Shown here piece by piece: positions 1-6,235 of a stretch of 7,410 nt of DNA. Each line of letters begins with the position of its first letter. The stretch's first letter is position 1. The stretch spans positions 1 to 7,410 of the forward strand of contig JAAFIT010000110.1 of the NCBI GenBank assembly GCA_013298745.1, given 5' to 3'. Origin of the DNA: Sphingomonadales bacterium (GTDB lineage Bacteria; Pseudomonadota; Alphaproteobacteria; Sphingomonadales; Sphingomonadaceae). Under the pieces are notes generated by a model that saw only the letters and a list, made by a program, of their open reading frames with translations, had not been told where the DNA came from and ran no database searches. Made by a program: the position numbers and the translations under genes.

Positions 1-1
1 C

Positions 2-907
2 ATTGGCATCATCGGCCCGAACGGTGCCGGCAAATCGACTCTGATCAAGCTGCTGCTCGGCCAGTTGGAGCCCGACAGCGGCCAGATCAAGCGCGCCAAG
101 ACGCTCAACCCCACCGTCATCGACCAGCGACGGCAGCGCCTCGATGCCGAAAATGGTGTCGGCAAGACGGTGCGCGACGTACTGGCCGATGGCGGCGAAT
201 GGCTCGAAGTCAACGGGTCACGCAAGCATGTCGCCGGTTACCTCAAGGAGTTCCTGTTCGATCCGTCAGTCATCGACGCCCCGGTCGATGGCTTTTCTGG
301 TGGCGAGCGCTCGCGGCTGTTGCTGGCGCGCGAGTTCGCGACGCCGTCGAATCTGCTCGTGCTCGATGAACCGACCAATGACCTCGATATGGAAACACTC
401 GACCTGCTCGAGGATGTGCTCGATGGCTATGCTGGCACTGTGCTGCTGGTCAGCCACGATCGCGCCTTCCTTGACCGTGTGGTAACAATGGTCGTGGCCC
501 TGGATGGTGAGGGCAATGCGGAAACCGTCGTCGGCGGCTGGTCGGATTGGGCGGCGCAGCAACATGAGGCGCAAAAGGCACGCAGTGCCGCCGCGCGCGA
601 AGCCAAGTCAGGCGGCAAGCCTGGCGTTACCAAAAACGCCAACACGCCGGTCACTGCCAAGGCCAAACCCGGCAAGCTGAGTTACAATGACGCCCGCGAA
701 CTCGCCGAGCTACCGGCCAAGCTCGAGCTGCTGGCGGCGGCCATCGCCCGGCATGAAGCAACGCTCGCAGATGGCGGGCTTTACGGTCGCGATCCCAAGC
801 GCTTTGCCGCAGTCACCGCCGAGCTCGATCGCGTCCGCCACGATCTCGCCGCGGCGGAAGAGCGCTGGCTAGCACTGGCCGAAAAGGAAGCGGCGCTGGC
901 GGGATAA
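2..907 (+). CDS. uup: ABC-F family ATPase, Uup-like (3' part, second ATPase domain and C-terminal domain)
   Basis: The gene is cut by the left edge of the window; the reading frame is open from base 2 and 301 residues are visible. Seen (residues numbered from base 2): a Walker A motif GPNGAGKST at about 5-13, the ABC signature FSGGERSR near 98-105, Walker B LLVLDEPTNDLD near 118-129, and the H-switch LLVSHDR near 148-154. A Lys/Ala/Gly/Pro-rich linker follows at about 190-225, then a charged helical region at about 226-301 containing KLSYNDARELAELPAKLE. There are no membrane segments, which fits a soluble ABC-F protein. Known: ABC-F proteins carry two ATPase domains and act at the ribosome; Uup differs from its relatives by a C-terminal coiled-coil domain that in E. 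coli binds DNA. The tail seen here matches that type. The first ATPase domain should lie to the left of the window. The TTG at base 65 is an internal Leu codon, not the start. Confidence 0.9.
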   Translation: MGIIGPNGAGKSTLIKLLLGQLEPDSGQIKRAKTLNPTVIDQRRQRLDAENGVGKTVRDVLADGGEWLEVNGSRKHVAGYLKEFLFDPSVIDAPVDGFSGGERSRLLLAREFATPSNLLVLDEPTNDLDMETLDLLEDVLDGYAGTVLLVSHDRAFLDRVVTMVVALDGEGNAETVVGGWSDWAAQQHEAQKARSAAAREAKSGGKPGVTKNANTPVTAKAKPGKLSYNDARELAELPAKLELLAAAIARHEATLADGGLYGRDPKRFAAVTAELDRVRHDLAAAEERWLALAEKEAALAG

Positions 908-919
908 ACCCGCCAGCGC
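893..919. terminator. Strong hairpin between convergent uup and phaZ, stop codon of uup in the loop
   Basis: A perfect 11-bp inverted repeat pairs 893-903 (GCGCTGGCGGG) with 909-919 (CCCGCCAGCGC) around the 5-base loop ATAAA, which contains the TAA stop of uup (905-907). It lies between two convergent genes, so it could end transcription from both sides. On the minus strand the stem is followed by a pyrimidine-rich stretch (CGCTTCCTTTTC), a fair terminator tail for phaZ. On the plus strand no T-run follows, so its role for uup may be mRNA 3'-end protection instead. The hairpin is seen directly; the terminator function is inferred. Confidence 0.65.
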
Positions 920-927
920 GCCGCCAA

Positions 928-2232
928 TCAGGCGACTTCGATGCCCGGCACCGGGGCGGGCTCGATATGCGCAGGCACGACAATCTTTTCCGGCAGCGGC
1001 GTCAGATGCGCCGGATCATGGGTGCGGATGAAACGCTCCACCACCGGCGCGATCGTCTCGCGCCACTTGCGACCATTGAAGATGCCGTAATGGCCGGCGC
1101 CTTCTGCCATGAAATACTGCTTCTTGTCGTCGGCGAGGCTGGTGGCGAGGTCGAGCGCTGCCTTGGTTTGCCCAAGGCCCGAAATATCATCGCGCTCGCC
1201 TTCAATGGCAAGCAACGCCGTCCGGTCGATGGCAGCCGGGTTGATCAGCACGCCACGGTGGACGAACTCGCCCTTGGCGATGGCCTGGCGCTGGAAGACG
1301 ACATCGATTGTCTGCAGATAGAATTCCGCCGTCATGTCGCAGACGGAGCGATATTCTTCGTAGAACGCCTTGGTCGCATCGGCGCTGTCTTCATCACCTG
1401 CAACGAGGTGCTTGAACATTTCCCAATGCGAATTCATGTGATTGGCAAGGTTCATCGACATGAAGCCGGCGAGCTGCAGGAAGCCCGGATAAACCTTGCG
1501 ACCAGCGCCCGGATAGCCATTCGGCACCGTGGCGATGACATTCTGTTCGAACCAGGCAAATGGCCGCTGGGTGGCGAGATCATCCACCGATGTCGGCGCC
1601 TTGCGGGTATCAACCGGGCCGCCCATCATCGTCAGCGTCAGGGGTGTTGCCGGGTCCTTCTGGCCCGACATGTACGCCAGCGCGGCATAGGCCGGCACCG
1701 CCGGCTGGCAAACCGCGAGCATGTGCGAACCCGGGCCTACATGCTGGGCGAATTCAATGATATAATCGACATAGTCGTTGAGATCGAAATGACCATCGCT
1801 GACCGGTACCTGCTTGGCGTCGCGCCAATCGGTGATGTAGACCTCGTGATCAGGCAACAATCGCTCGACGGTGCCGCGCAGCAACGTCGCATAATGGCCC
1901 GACATCGGCGCGATAATCAGCACGCGCGGATCCTTGCGGCCCGAAACGGCGCGGTTGAAATGCTTCAACTGGCCGAACGGTTTACGCAACACGATGTCCT
2001 CGCTCACGGCGACGCTGGCGCCATCGACGATCGTCGCATTGAGCCCGAACGGCGGCTTGCCGCGCGGTGCTGCTGCATGGGCAAAGACTTCCAACGCACG
2101 TGCCATGACGGGGCTGGTGCCGATGTACGACATGGGATTGGCCGGATTGAGCAGCCATTCCGAGGTCGATTGCGCGATTGCTCCCATGCTGGCGAGCCAG
2201 GAACGTTGCATTTCATGCGCGGTGTAAAGCAT
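928..2232 (-). CDS. phaZ: Intracellular poly(3-hydroxybutyrate) depolymerase (PhaZ type)
   Basis: This is a 434-residue alpha/beta-hydrolase that hydrolyses stored PHB granules in the cytoplasm to 3-hydroxybutyrate or its oligomers, mobilising carbon reserves. Seen: the N-terminus MLYTAHEMQRSWLASMGAIA, the hydrolase core strand RVLIIAPMSGHYATLLRGTVE, the acyl-carrier-like EVYITDWRDAKQVPVSDGHF, a nucleophile elbow AVCQPAVP with Cys175, an acidic site EGERDDISG (Asp348/349) and GAGHYGIFNG with His381. Known: the Ralstonia PhaZ1 family uses a Cys-Asp-His triad instead of Ser, and the length is close to the family norm. There is no signal peptide, consistent with an intracellular enzyme. Start: ATG at 2232 is preferred over the in-frame TTG at 2235 because the AGGA of the ribosome binding site lies 6 bases from the ATG and only 3 from the TTG. 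The gene is convergent with uup (20 bp apart) and divergent from the ABC exporter. No PHA synthase or phasin gene is seen nearby. Confidence 0.93.
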   Translation of the reverse strand: MLYTAHEMQRSWLASMGAIAQSTSEWLLNPANPMSYIGTSPVMARALEVFAHAAAPRGKPPFGLNATIVDGASVAVSEDIVLRKPFGQLKHFNRAVSGRKDPRVLIIAPMSGHYATLLRGTVERLLPDHEVYITDWRDAKQVPVSDGHFDLNDYVDYIIEFAQHVGPGSHMLAVCQPAVPAYAALAYMSGQKDPATPLTLTMMGGPVDTRKAPTSVDDLATQRPFAWFEQNVIATVPNGYPGAGRKVYPGFLQLAGFMSMNLANHMNSHWEMFKHLVAGDEDSADATKAFYEEYRSVCDMTAEFYLQTIDVVFQRQAIAKGEFVHRGVLINPAAIDRTALLAIEGERDDISGLGQTKAALDLATSLADDKKQYFMAEGAGHYGIFNGRKWRETIAPVVERFIRTHDPAHLTPLPEKIVVPAHIEPAPVPGIEVA

Positions 2233-2238
2233 CAACTA

Positions 2239-2244
2239 TCCTCT
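2239..2244 (-). promoter_or_regulatory. Ribosome binding site deciding the phaZ start
   Basis: On the minus strand the sequence AGAGGA (core AGGA at 2242-2239) precedes the ATG at 2232 by 6 bases. The spacing favours this ATG over the TTG one codon upstream. Confidence 0.6.
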
Positions 2245-2291
2245 TGCCGCGGCCGCAGCCGGGTGGCGTCCAGCACGCCATATCGCAGTGC

Positions 2292-2320
2292 AGCATAGTC
2301 TTCAACGGCCATGACGCCAA
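2292..2320 (-). promoter_or_regulatory. Candidate phaZ promoter
   Basis: Read on the minus strand there is a TTGGCG box (2320-2315) and a TATGCT box (2297-2292), separated by 17 bases; each matches the sigma-70-type consensus at four of six positions. It would give a 5' leader of about 50 bases before phaZ. An overlapping alternative is TTGAAG (2305-2300) with TATGGC (2282-2277), also spaced by 17. These are short matches picked by eye, so they are suggestive only. Confidence 0.28.
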
Positions 2321-2387
2321 ATGATAATGCCAAGGCGTGCCGATTTCCTATCAGATTGGCGCGGGGGCGATGCGACACCGCTAGCGA

Positions 2388-2416
2388 TTGAGCCACGCTC
2401 AAACCCCTGCTATCGG
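2388..2416 (+). promoter_or_regulatory. Candidate promoter with inverted repeat upstream of the ABC exporter
   Basis: A perfect inverted repeat TTGAGC-CAC-GCTCAA (2388-2402) covers a possible -35 box (TTGAGC, 2388-2393). A weak -10-like TATCGG (2411-2416) follows after 17 bases. A transcript from this promoter would begin at about 2422-2424, on or next to the ATG at 2422, which would make the mRNA leaderless. The dyad could be an operator overlapping the -35. The -10 matches consensus at only three positions, so confidence is low. Confidence 0.3.
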
Positions 2417-2421
2417 GTTTC

Positions 2422-4224
2422 ATGGCCGTTAAACCCGATCTACCGCCGCCCGATCAGCGCAAATTGTCGAATTTGACTCTGCTCTGGGGCTTCGTGCGCG
2501 CCTATCCGGCGCAATTGACCGCGGCGCTGGTGGCACTTTCGGTTGCCGCACTTGCCACCCTCGCCATCCCGCGGGGTCTGAAGCAGGTCGTCGACAATGG
2601 CTTTGCCGTCGGCTCCGATCCCGCCAGCATTGCGCCCTATTTCTATGGCCTGCTTGGCGTCGTCGCCGTTCTCGCCGTCGCTACGGCATTCCGTTTCTAC
2701 TTCGTGAGCTGGATCGGCGAGCGCGTTGTCGCCGATCTGCGCAAGACCGTTCATCGGCATCTTTTGACGCTCGACCCGGTGTTTTTTGAAGAAAATCGCC
2801 CGGCCGAAATCGCCTCGCGACTGACCAGTGACACCGCCGTGATCGAACAGGTGGTCGCGACATCGGCCTCGCTGGCGCTGCGCAACGCCGCAATGGGGAT
2901 CGGTGGCATCATCCTGATGTTCAGCGAAGCGCCCAAGCTGACCGGGTTGATGCTGCTGGTAATTCCCCTGACCATGTTGCCGATCATCTTCCTGGGTCGC
3001 CGTGTCCGCACCGTATCGCGCTCCAGCCAGGACCGAATTGCCAGCCTCGGCACCATGGCCGCCGAAGTGCTCGGCGCCATCAAGATCGTCCAGGCTTTCA
3101 CTCAGGAAGGCCGCGAAGCCAGTCGTTTTGGCGAGGCTGTTGAAACCGCTTTCGGCACCGCGAAAAAGCGCATCCGCTTGCGCGCCGGCATGACTGCGCT
3201 GGTGATCGGCCTGATTTTCGGCGCGATCACGCTGGTCCTGTGGCAAGGCGCACTTGATGTGATCTCGGGCAAGCTGAGCGGCGGCACGATCGCGGCCTTC
3301 ATCTTCTACGCCGTCATTGTCGCCGGCGCCTTTGGAACGCTCACCGAAGTCTATGGCGATTTCATGCGGGCTGCTGGCGCGTCCGGCCGGATGCGTGAGT
3401 TGCTTGCTGCCCGTCCCGGCATCCGCGCACCCGAAAAGCCGCTGGCGCTGCCGGTACCGGCGCGCGGTGCCGTGGCGCTCGACCATGTCACCTTCCACTA
3501 TCCATCGCGCCCGGAAGACGCCGCGTTGATCGACTTCAGCCTCGATGTCGCTGCTGGTGAAACCGTGGCCATCGTCGGCCCGTCTGGCGCCGGAAAATCG
3601 ACGCTGTTTCAACTCGTCCAGCGCTTTTACGACCCCGAGAAGGGCAGCATTCGTATCGATGGCGTGGCGTTGACCGCGGCCGACCCCGAGGACATTCGCG
3701 CCCGTATCGCCGTGGTCCCGCAGGAAAGTGTCATCTTTGCCACCAGTGCGCTGGAAAATATCCGTTATGGGCGCCCCGACGCGACCGAAGCCGAAGTCTG
3801 GGCCGCCGCCAAGGCAGCCCATGCCGACGGCTTCCTGCGCGATCTGCCCGATGGCATTCACAGCTATATGGGCGAAGCCGGCACGCGACTTTCGGGTGGC
3901 CAGCGCCAGCGCATGGCAATTGCCCGCGCCATCCTGCGCGATGCCCCGATCCTGCTACTCGATGAAGCCACCAGCGCCCTCGACAGCGAAAGCGAACGAC
4001 TGGTGCAGTCTGCCCTCGAAGGACTGATGCAGGGCCGCACCACGCTCGTCATCGCCCACCGCCTGGCAACGGTTCGCAATGCCGATCGCATCGTCGTCAT
4101 GGATCAGGGGCGCATTGTCGCCGAAGGCACCCACGACCGGTTGATCGCCCAGGGCGGCCTCTATGCCAAACTGGCGCGGCTACAGTTCGAACAGGTGCGG
4201 CCTGACACGGCGCAGGTGGCTTAG
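2422..4224 (+). CDS. ABC exporter half-transporter, fused membrane and ATPase domains (MsbA-related)
   Basis: This 600-residue inner-membrane protein should dimerise and use ATP to export a hydrophobic or amphipathic substrate; the substrate is unknown. Seen: a membrane domain with six hydrophobic segments at about 31-50, 73-95, 153-168, 174-192, 258-276 and 288-306. The ATPase domain follows at about 350-590, with Walker A GPSGAGKST (386-394), Q-loop Gln434 in VVPQES, signature LSGGQ (490-494), Walker B ILLLDEAT with Asp514-Glu515, D-loop SALD (518-521) and H-loop His546. All catalytic residues are present. The coupling-helix text SSQDRIASLGTMAAEVLGAI is typical of the MsbA-related group frequent in alphaproteobacteria (I believe the TIGR02204 type). 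It is not likely to be the lipid A flippase MsbA itself, although that cannot be excluded. Start: the ATG at 2422 has no purine-rich ribosome binding site upstream, and no better in-frame start follows. It is divergent from phaZ and convergent with the SDR. Confidence 0.92.
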   Translation: MAVKPDLPPPDQRKLSNLTLLWGFVRAYPAQLTAALVALSVAALATLAIPRGLKQVVDNGFAVGSDPASIAPYFYGLLGVVAVLAVATAFRFYFVSWIGERVVADLRKTVHRHLLTLDPVFFEENRPAEIASRLTSDTAVIEQVVATSASLALRNAAMGIGGIILMFSEAPKLTGLMLLVIPLTMLPIIFLGRRVRTVSRSSQDRIASLGTMAAEVLGAIKIVQAFTQEGREASRFGEAVETAFGTAKKRIRLRAGMTALVIGLIFGAITLVLWQGALDVISGKLSGGTIAAFIFYAVIVAGAFGTLTEVYGDFMRAAGASGRMRELLAARPGIRAPEKPLALPVPARGAVALDHVTFHYPSRPEDAALIDFSLDVAAGETVAIVGPSGAGKSTLFQLVQRFYDPEKGSIRIDGVALTAADPEDIRARIAVVPQESVIFATSALENIRYGRPDATEAEVWAAAKAAHADGFLRDLPDGIHSYMGEAGTRLSGGQRQRMAIARAILRDAPILLLDEATSALDSESERLVQSALEGLMQGRTTLVIAHRLATVRNADRIVVMDQGRIVAEGTHDRLIAQGGLYAKLARLQFEQVRPDTAQVA

Positions 4225-4239
4225 AAGAACCTCCGGCGG

Positions 4240-4268
4240 TTGGGGCCATTGGCCCCAAACCCCATTTT
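4240..4268 (+). terminator. Probable terminator of the ABC exporter gene (dyad 1)
   Basis: The perfect 8-bp stem TTGGGGCC (4240-4247) and GGCCCCAA (4251-4258) with loop ATT starts 15 bases after the exporter stop codon. A short T-run (TTTT, 4265-4268) follows six bases after the stem, so it is a plausible but not ideal rho-independent terminator. A similar dyad lies at 4313-4329. Confidence 0.5.
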
Positions 4269-4312
4269 GCTTGGCTGCATGCAACGGGCTGGCTTGACGG
4301 CTGATCAGAATG

Positions 4313-4329
4313 TGGGGCCAATGGCTCCA
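4313..4329 (-). repeat. Second GGGGCC-type dyad downstream of the SDR gene
   Basis: TGGGGCC (4313-4319) pairs with GGCTCCA (4323-4329) around AAT, with one G-T wobble or C-A mismatch depending on strand. The 17 bases match the first dyad (4241-4257) at 15 positions in the same orientation. On the minus strand it begins 18 bases after the SDR stop codon and so sits where that gene's terminator would be. No T-run follows on the minus strand, so termination is doubtful. Confidence 0.4.
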
Positions 4330-4346
4330 GCTAGACCGCTGTCCGA

Positions 4347-5102
4347 TCAGCGCGCCGTATAGCCACCATCGACGACAAGCTCCGCGCCGGTCATGAAGCT
4401 TGATTCATCGGACGCGAGGAACACCACCGCATCAGCAATCTCAAGCGGCACACCGAAGCGCCCCAGCGGATGCGCGGCGATCAGCATGTCGCGCATCTCA
4501 TTGCCGTTTTCGGACGCGTGGAGCGCGCCTGCAACCATCGGTGTATCGATGAAGCCCGGATGCACCGAATTGACGCGGATATTGAGTGGTGCCCATTCGA
4601 GCGCTGCTGCCTTGGTGAGCAAAAGCACGCCACCTTTTGACGCGCAGTAAGCGGCAGCACCTGGCAGGCCGACCTTGCCTAAGATCGAAGACAGGTTGAT
4701 CACGGAGCCGCCTCCCCTTGCGGCCATGACCGGGCCGCAATGGCGCAACCCCAGGAAAACGCCGTCGAGGTTGATCGACAGGATCCGACGCCAGTCATCA
4801 AGGCTGTGCGTCAACAGGTCGAGATTGCCGCCCGCGATACCGGCGTTGTTGACGAGGATGCTGAGTTGGCCAAAGCGCGCTGTGGTCTGGGCAACGGCGG
4901 CAGCCCAATCATCTTCGGACGTCACATCATGCAAGGCAGAATCGGCGCGATCACCAATCGCGGCAGCAACATCGGCCACCGCCGGATCACGATCGGTGAG
5001 CATCACGAAAGCGCCCTCCGCCGCCAATCGCCGCGCCGTTTCGGCGCCAAGGCCCGAGGCGGCGCCGGTCACCAGGGCAATCTTGTCTGCAACGCGGCCC
5101 AT
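4347..5102 (-). CDS. Short-chain dehydrogenase/reductase (classical SDR), probably NAD-dependent
   Basis: This is a 251-residue cytoplasmic oxidoreductase of the usual classical SDR length. Seen: the cofactor motif TGAASGLG (12-19), Asp37 at the end of the second strand (LTDRD), which in this family favours NAD(H) over NADP(H), Asp59 in HDV, NNAG (85-88), and the catalytic set Asn111, Ser139, Tyr152 and Lys156 (YCASK). HPGFIDTP (181-188) and the C-terminal TGAELVVDGGYTAR complete the family pattern. The reaction is reversible oxidation of a secondary alcohol to a ketone, or the reverse; the substrate cannot be read from sequence. The overall style resembles cyclopentanol or hydroxysteroid dehydrogenase-like SDRs. 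The start is supported by GGGGAG eight bases upstream of the ATG at 5102. It lies on the same strand as the exbD genes but is separated from them by a strong terminator, so it is probably its own transcription unit. Confidence 0.9.
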   Translation of the reverse strand: MGRVADKIALVTGAASGLGAETARRLAAEGAFVMLTDRDPAVADVAAAIGDRADSALHDVTSEDDWAAAVAQTTARFGQLSILVNNAGIAGGNLDLLTHSLDDWRRILSINLDGVFLGLRHCGPVMAARGGGSVINLSSILGKVGLPGAAAYCASKGGVLLLTKAAALEWAPLNIRVNSVHPGFIDTPMVAGALHASENGNEMRDMLIAAHPLGRFGVPLEIADAVVFLASDESSFMTGAELVVDGGYTAR

Positions 5103-5161
5103 CAGTGGCTCTCCCCTTTGTTTTGACGGAGCCTAAGGGGCGGGCCGTGAAAGACAACCGA

Positions 5162-5175
5162 CCTAGGATGCTAGG
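5162..5175. promoter_or_regulatory. Small inverted repeat upstream of the SDR gene, possible operator
   Basis: CCTAG (5162-5166) and CTAGG (5171-5175) form a perfect 5-bp inverted repeat with a 4-base spacer, about 60 bases upstream of the SDR start. The stretch 5103-5189 must hold the SDR promoter, but only weak boxes can be seen, for example TTGTCT and TAGGCT spaced by 16 on the minus strand. The repeat could be a regulator site or chance. Confidence 0.2.
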
Positions 5176-5189
5176 GTCAGGACACAATG

Positions 5190-5217
5190 AAAAGGGGCGC
5201 GCCTTGCGGCACGCCCC
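5190..5217 (-). terminator. Rho-independent terminator of the tonB-exbB-exbD1-exbD2 operon
   Basis: On the minus strand GGGGCGTGCC (5217-5208) pairs with GGCGCGCCCC (5203-5194) over 10 bp including one G-U pair. The loop is GCAA, a stable GNRA tetraloop, and TTTTCATT follows immediately. It begins 27 bases after the exbD2 stop codon. This is a textbook intrinsic terminator and separates the operon from the SDR gene. Confidence 0.85.
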
Positions 5218-5243
5218 CTATTCAACACAGCACTATGGCTGGA

Positions 5244-5663
5244 TCAGTTTGCGTAGGCTTCGTTGCCGACGAAACCCATCTTGGTCAGGCCCGCCTGCTG
5301 GGCTTCGGCCATCACCTTGTCGACGACTTCATACTTCGCCTGGGGTTCCGGACGCAGACGCAGTTCCGGCTGGGTCGGCATTGCGGCTGCCTGCTTCATA
5401 TAGCCAAGCAGGGTCGGCAAATCGACTTCGGTCTTGTTCCAGTAGATATTGCTCAAGAAGTCGATATCCACCTGATTGAAAACCGGATCGACATTGCTCG
5501 GGTTCGGGTTCGGCGGCGGCAGGTCAAGCTTCACAGCGTGGGTCTGCACCGGGATCGTGATAATGAACATGATCAGCAGCACGAGCATGACGTCGATCAA
5601 CGGCGTCGTGTTCATATCGGGGATCGGTTCCCCTTCCGCTGAACTCCCCATCGAAATTGCCAT
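5244..5663 (-). CDS. exbD2: ExbD-family biopolymer transport protein, second paralogue
   Basis: This 139-residue inner-membrane protein has one N-terminal membrane segment and a periplasmic domain, as in the ExbD/TolR family. Seen: a short cytoplasmic N-terminus, the motif NTTPLIDVMLVLLIMF at 18-33 with the essential proton-channel Asp at position 24 (equivalent to Asp25 of E. coli ExbD), a Pro-rich stretch LPPPNPNP (48-55), and a periplasmic domain ending in GLTKMGFVGNEAYAN. It has no cysteine. Start: the ATG at 5663 is chosen because AAGGAG lies seven bases upstream; a GTG at 5717 would add 18 residues that do not look like the family. It is the last gene of the operon, 70 bp after exbD1 and just before the terminator. 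In Xanthomonas campestris a second exbD in the same place was found dispensable for iron uptake; whether that holds here is unknown. Confidence 0.9.
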   Translation of the reverse strand: MAISMGSSAEGEPIPDMNTTPLIDVMLVLLIMFIITIPVQTHAVKLDLPPPNPNPSNVDPVFNQVDIDFLSNIYWNKTEVDLPTLLGYMKQAAAMPTQPELRLRPEPQAKYEVVDKVMAEAQQAGLTKMGFVGNEAYAN

Positions 5664-5670
5664 GGGTATT

Positions 5671-5676
5671 CTCCTT
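5671..5676 (-). promoter_or_regulatory. Ribosome binding site deciding the exbD2 start
   Basis: AAGGAG on the minus strand, seven bases before the ATG at 5663, is an almost ideal Shine-Dalgarno sequence and supports the shorter 139-residue protein. Confidence 0.75.
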
Positions 5677-5695
5677 GAATTCAAGCGATGCGCGT

Positions 5696-5724
5696 GTGGC
5701 TGGCACCGGTCTGGCACCAGCCAC
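5696..5724 (-). other. Intercistronic hairpin between exbD1 and exbD2
   Basis: A perfect 8-bp inverted repeat, GTGGCTGG (5696-5703) and CCAGCCAC (5717-5724), encloses a 13-base loop in the 70-bp gap between the two exbD genes. On the minus-strand mRNA no T-run follows it, so it is unlikely to terminate. A role in mRNA stability, or in setting the ratio of the two proteins, is possible but inferred. Confidence 0.4.
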
Positions 5725-5733
5725 GGAAACGCA

Positions 5734-6207
5734 TCAGCGGGTCACTTGCCCGGCGACGGGCTCGGAGATGAAGCCGATCTTCAGGAAGCCGGCACGCTGC
5801 ATGGTGAAGATAACCCCACCGACGCAACGATACTCCATGTCCTTGTCACCGCGGATATGGACTTCCGGAAGCTCGATCTTGCCACCAGCCTTTTCCTGCC
5901 GGGCGATCTCGTCACGAAGTGCCTTGACGCCACGATCAAGAAGCTCCTGCTTCGTGTCGATCCTGGTCTGACCCCAATAGACATCGCAATTGGTGTCGAC
6001 CGAAAGCAGGACGTTTTCCGGCTTCGTCGTCGTCGGCAAATTGGTCACGGTCGGCAAGGTCAGCGGCACTGTCTGGATGACGACCGGAACGGTGATGAGA
6101 AAGATGATGAGCAGAACCAGCATGACGTCGACCAGCGGCGTCGTGTTGATTTCGGTCATCGGGCTTTCGCTGCCGTCCTCGTTCGGCGATCCGATGTTCA
6201 TCGACAT
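5734..6207 (-). CDS. exbD1: ExbD-family biopolymer transport protein, first paralogue
   Basis: This 157-residue inner-membrane protein should form the proton-driven motor with ExbB. Seen: a cytoplasmic N-terminus, the motif INTTPLVDVMLVLLIIFLIT at about 20-39 with the proton-channel Asp at 27, then a periplasmic domain. That domain has two cysteines, Cys74 (TNCDVYWG) and Cys128 (YRCVGG), which could form a disulfide; the exbD2 product lacks both. It contains the family-typical VHIRGDKDMEYRCVGGVIF and ends GFLKIGFISEPVAGQVTR. The ATG at 6207 is preceded by GGAAGGG about 10 bases upstream, a rather long spacing; the next ATG (6201) is further away, so the first is kept. It starts 36 bp after exbB. 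The protein clearly differs from the exbD2 product outside the membrane motif, so the pair is an old duplication. Confidence 0.9.
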   Translation of the reverse strand: MSMNIGSPNEDGSESPMTEINTTPLVDVMLVLLIIFLITVPVVIQTVPLTLPTVTNLPTTTKPENVLLSVDTNCDVYWGQTRIDTKQELLDRGVKALRDEIARQEKAGGKIELPEVHIRGDKDMEYRCVGGVIFTMQRAGFLKIGFISEPVAGQVTR

Positions 6208-6235
6208 GGTTGTTCTGCCCTTCCTTGGCCTGCAA

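Noticed and set aside
65..67. TTG as a start codon for the uup fragment
   Set aside because: The frame continues upstream to the window edge and contains the Walker A motif there, so this codon is an internal leucine.
922..934. Third stop-in-loop hairpin, CGCC-AATCA-GGCG around the phaZ stop
   Set aside because: The stem is only 4 bp, easily expected by chance in GC-rich DNA, and it competes with the much stronger neighbouring hairpin at 893-919.
967..2298. A 443-codon plus-strand open frame opposite phaZ
   Set aside because: It mirrors the phaZ coding sequence, has biased Arg/His-rich composition and no ribosome binding site or motif. The phaZ strand has clear catalytic motifs.
2440..3861. 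A 473-codon minus-strand open frame opposite the ABC exporter
   Set aside because: It is a shadow of the exporter gene. The translated product is low-complexity and rich in Gly, Asp, Gln and His, without domains.
5664..5717. Upstream GTG start for exbD2 adding 18 residues
   Set aside because: The extra residues do not fit the family, the region forms an intercistronic hairpin, and AAGGAG lies ideally before the ATG at 5663.
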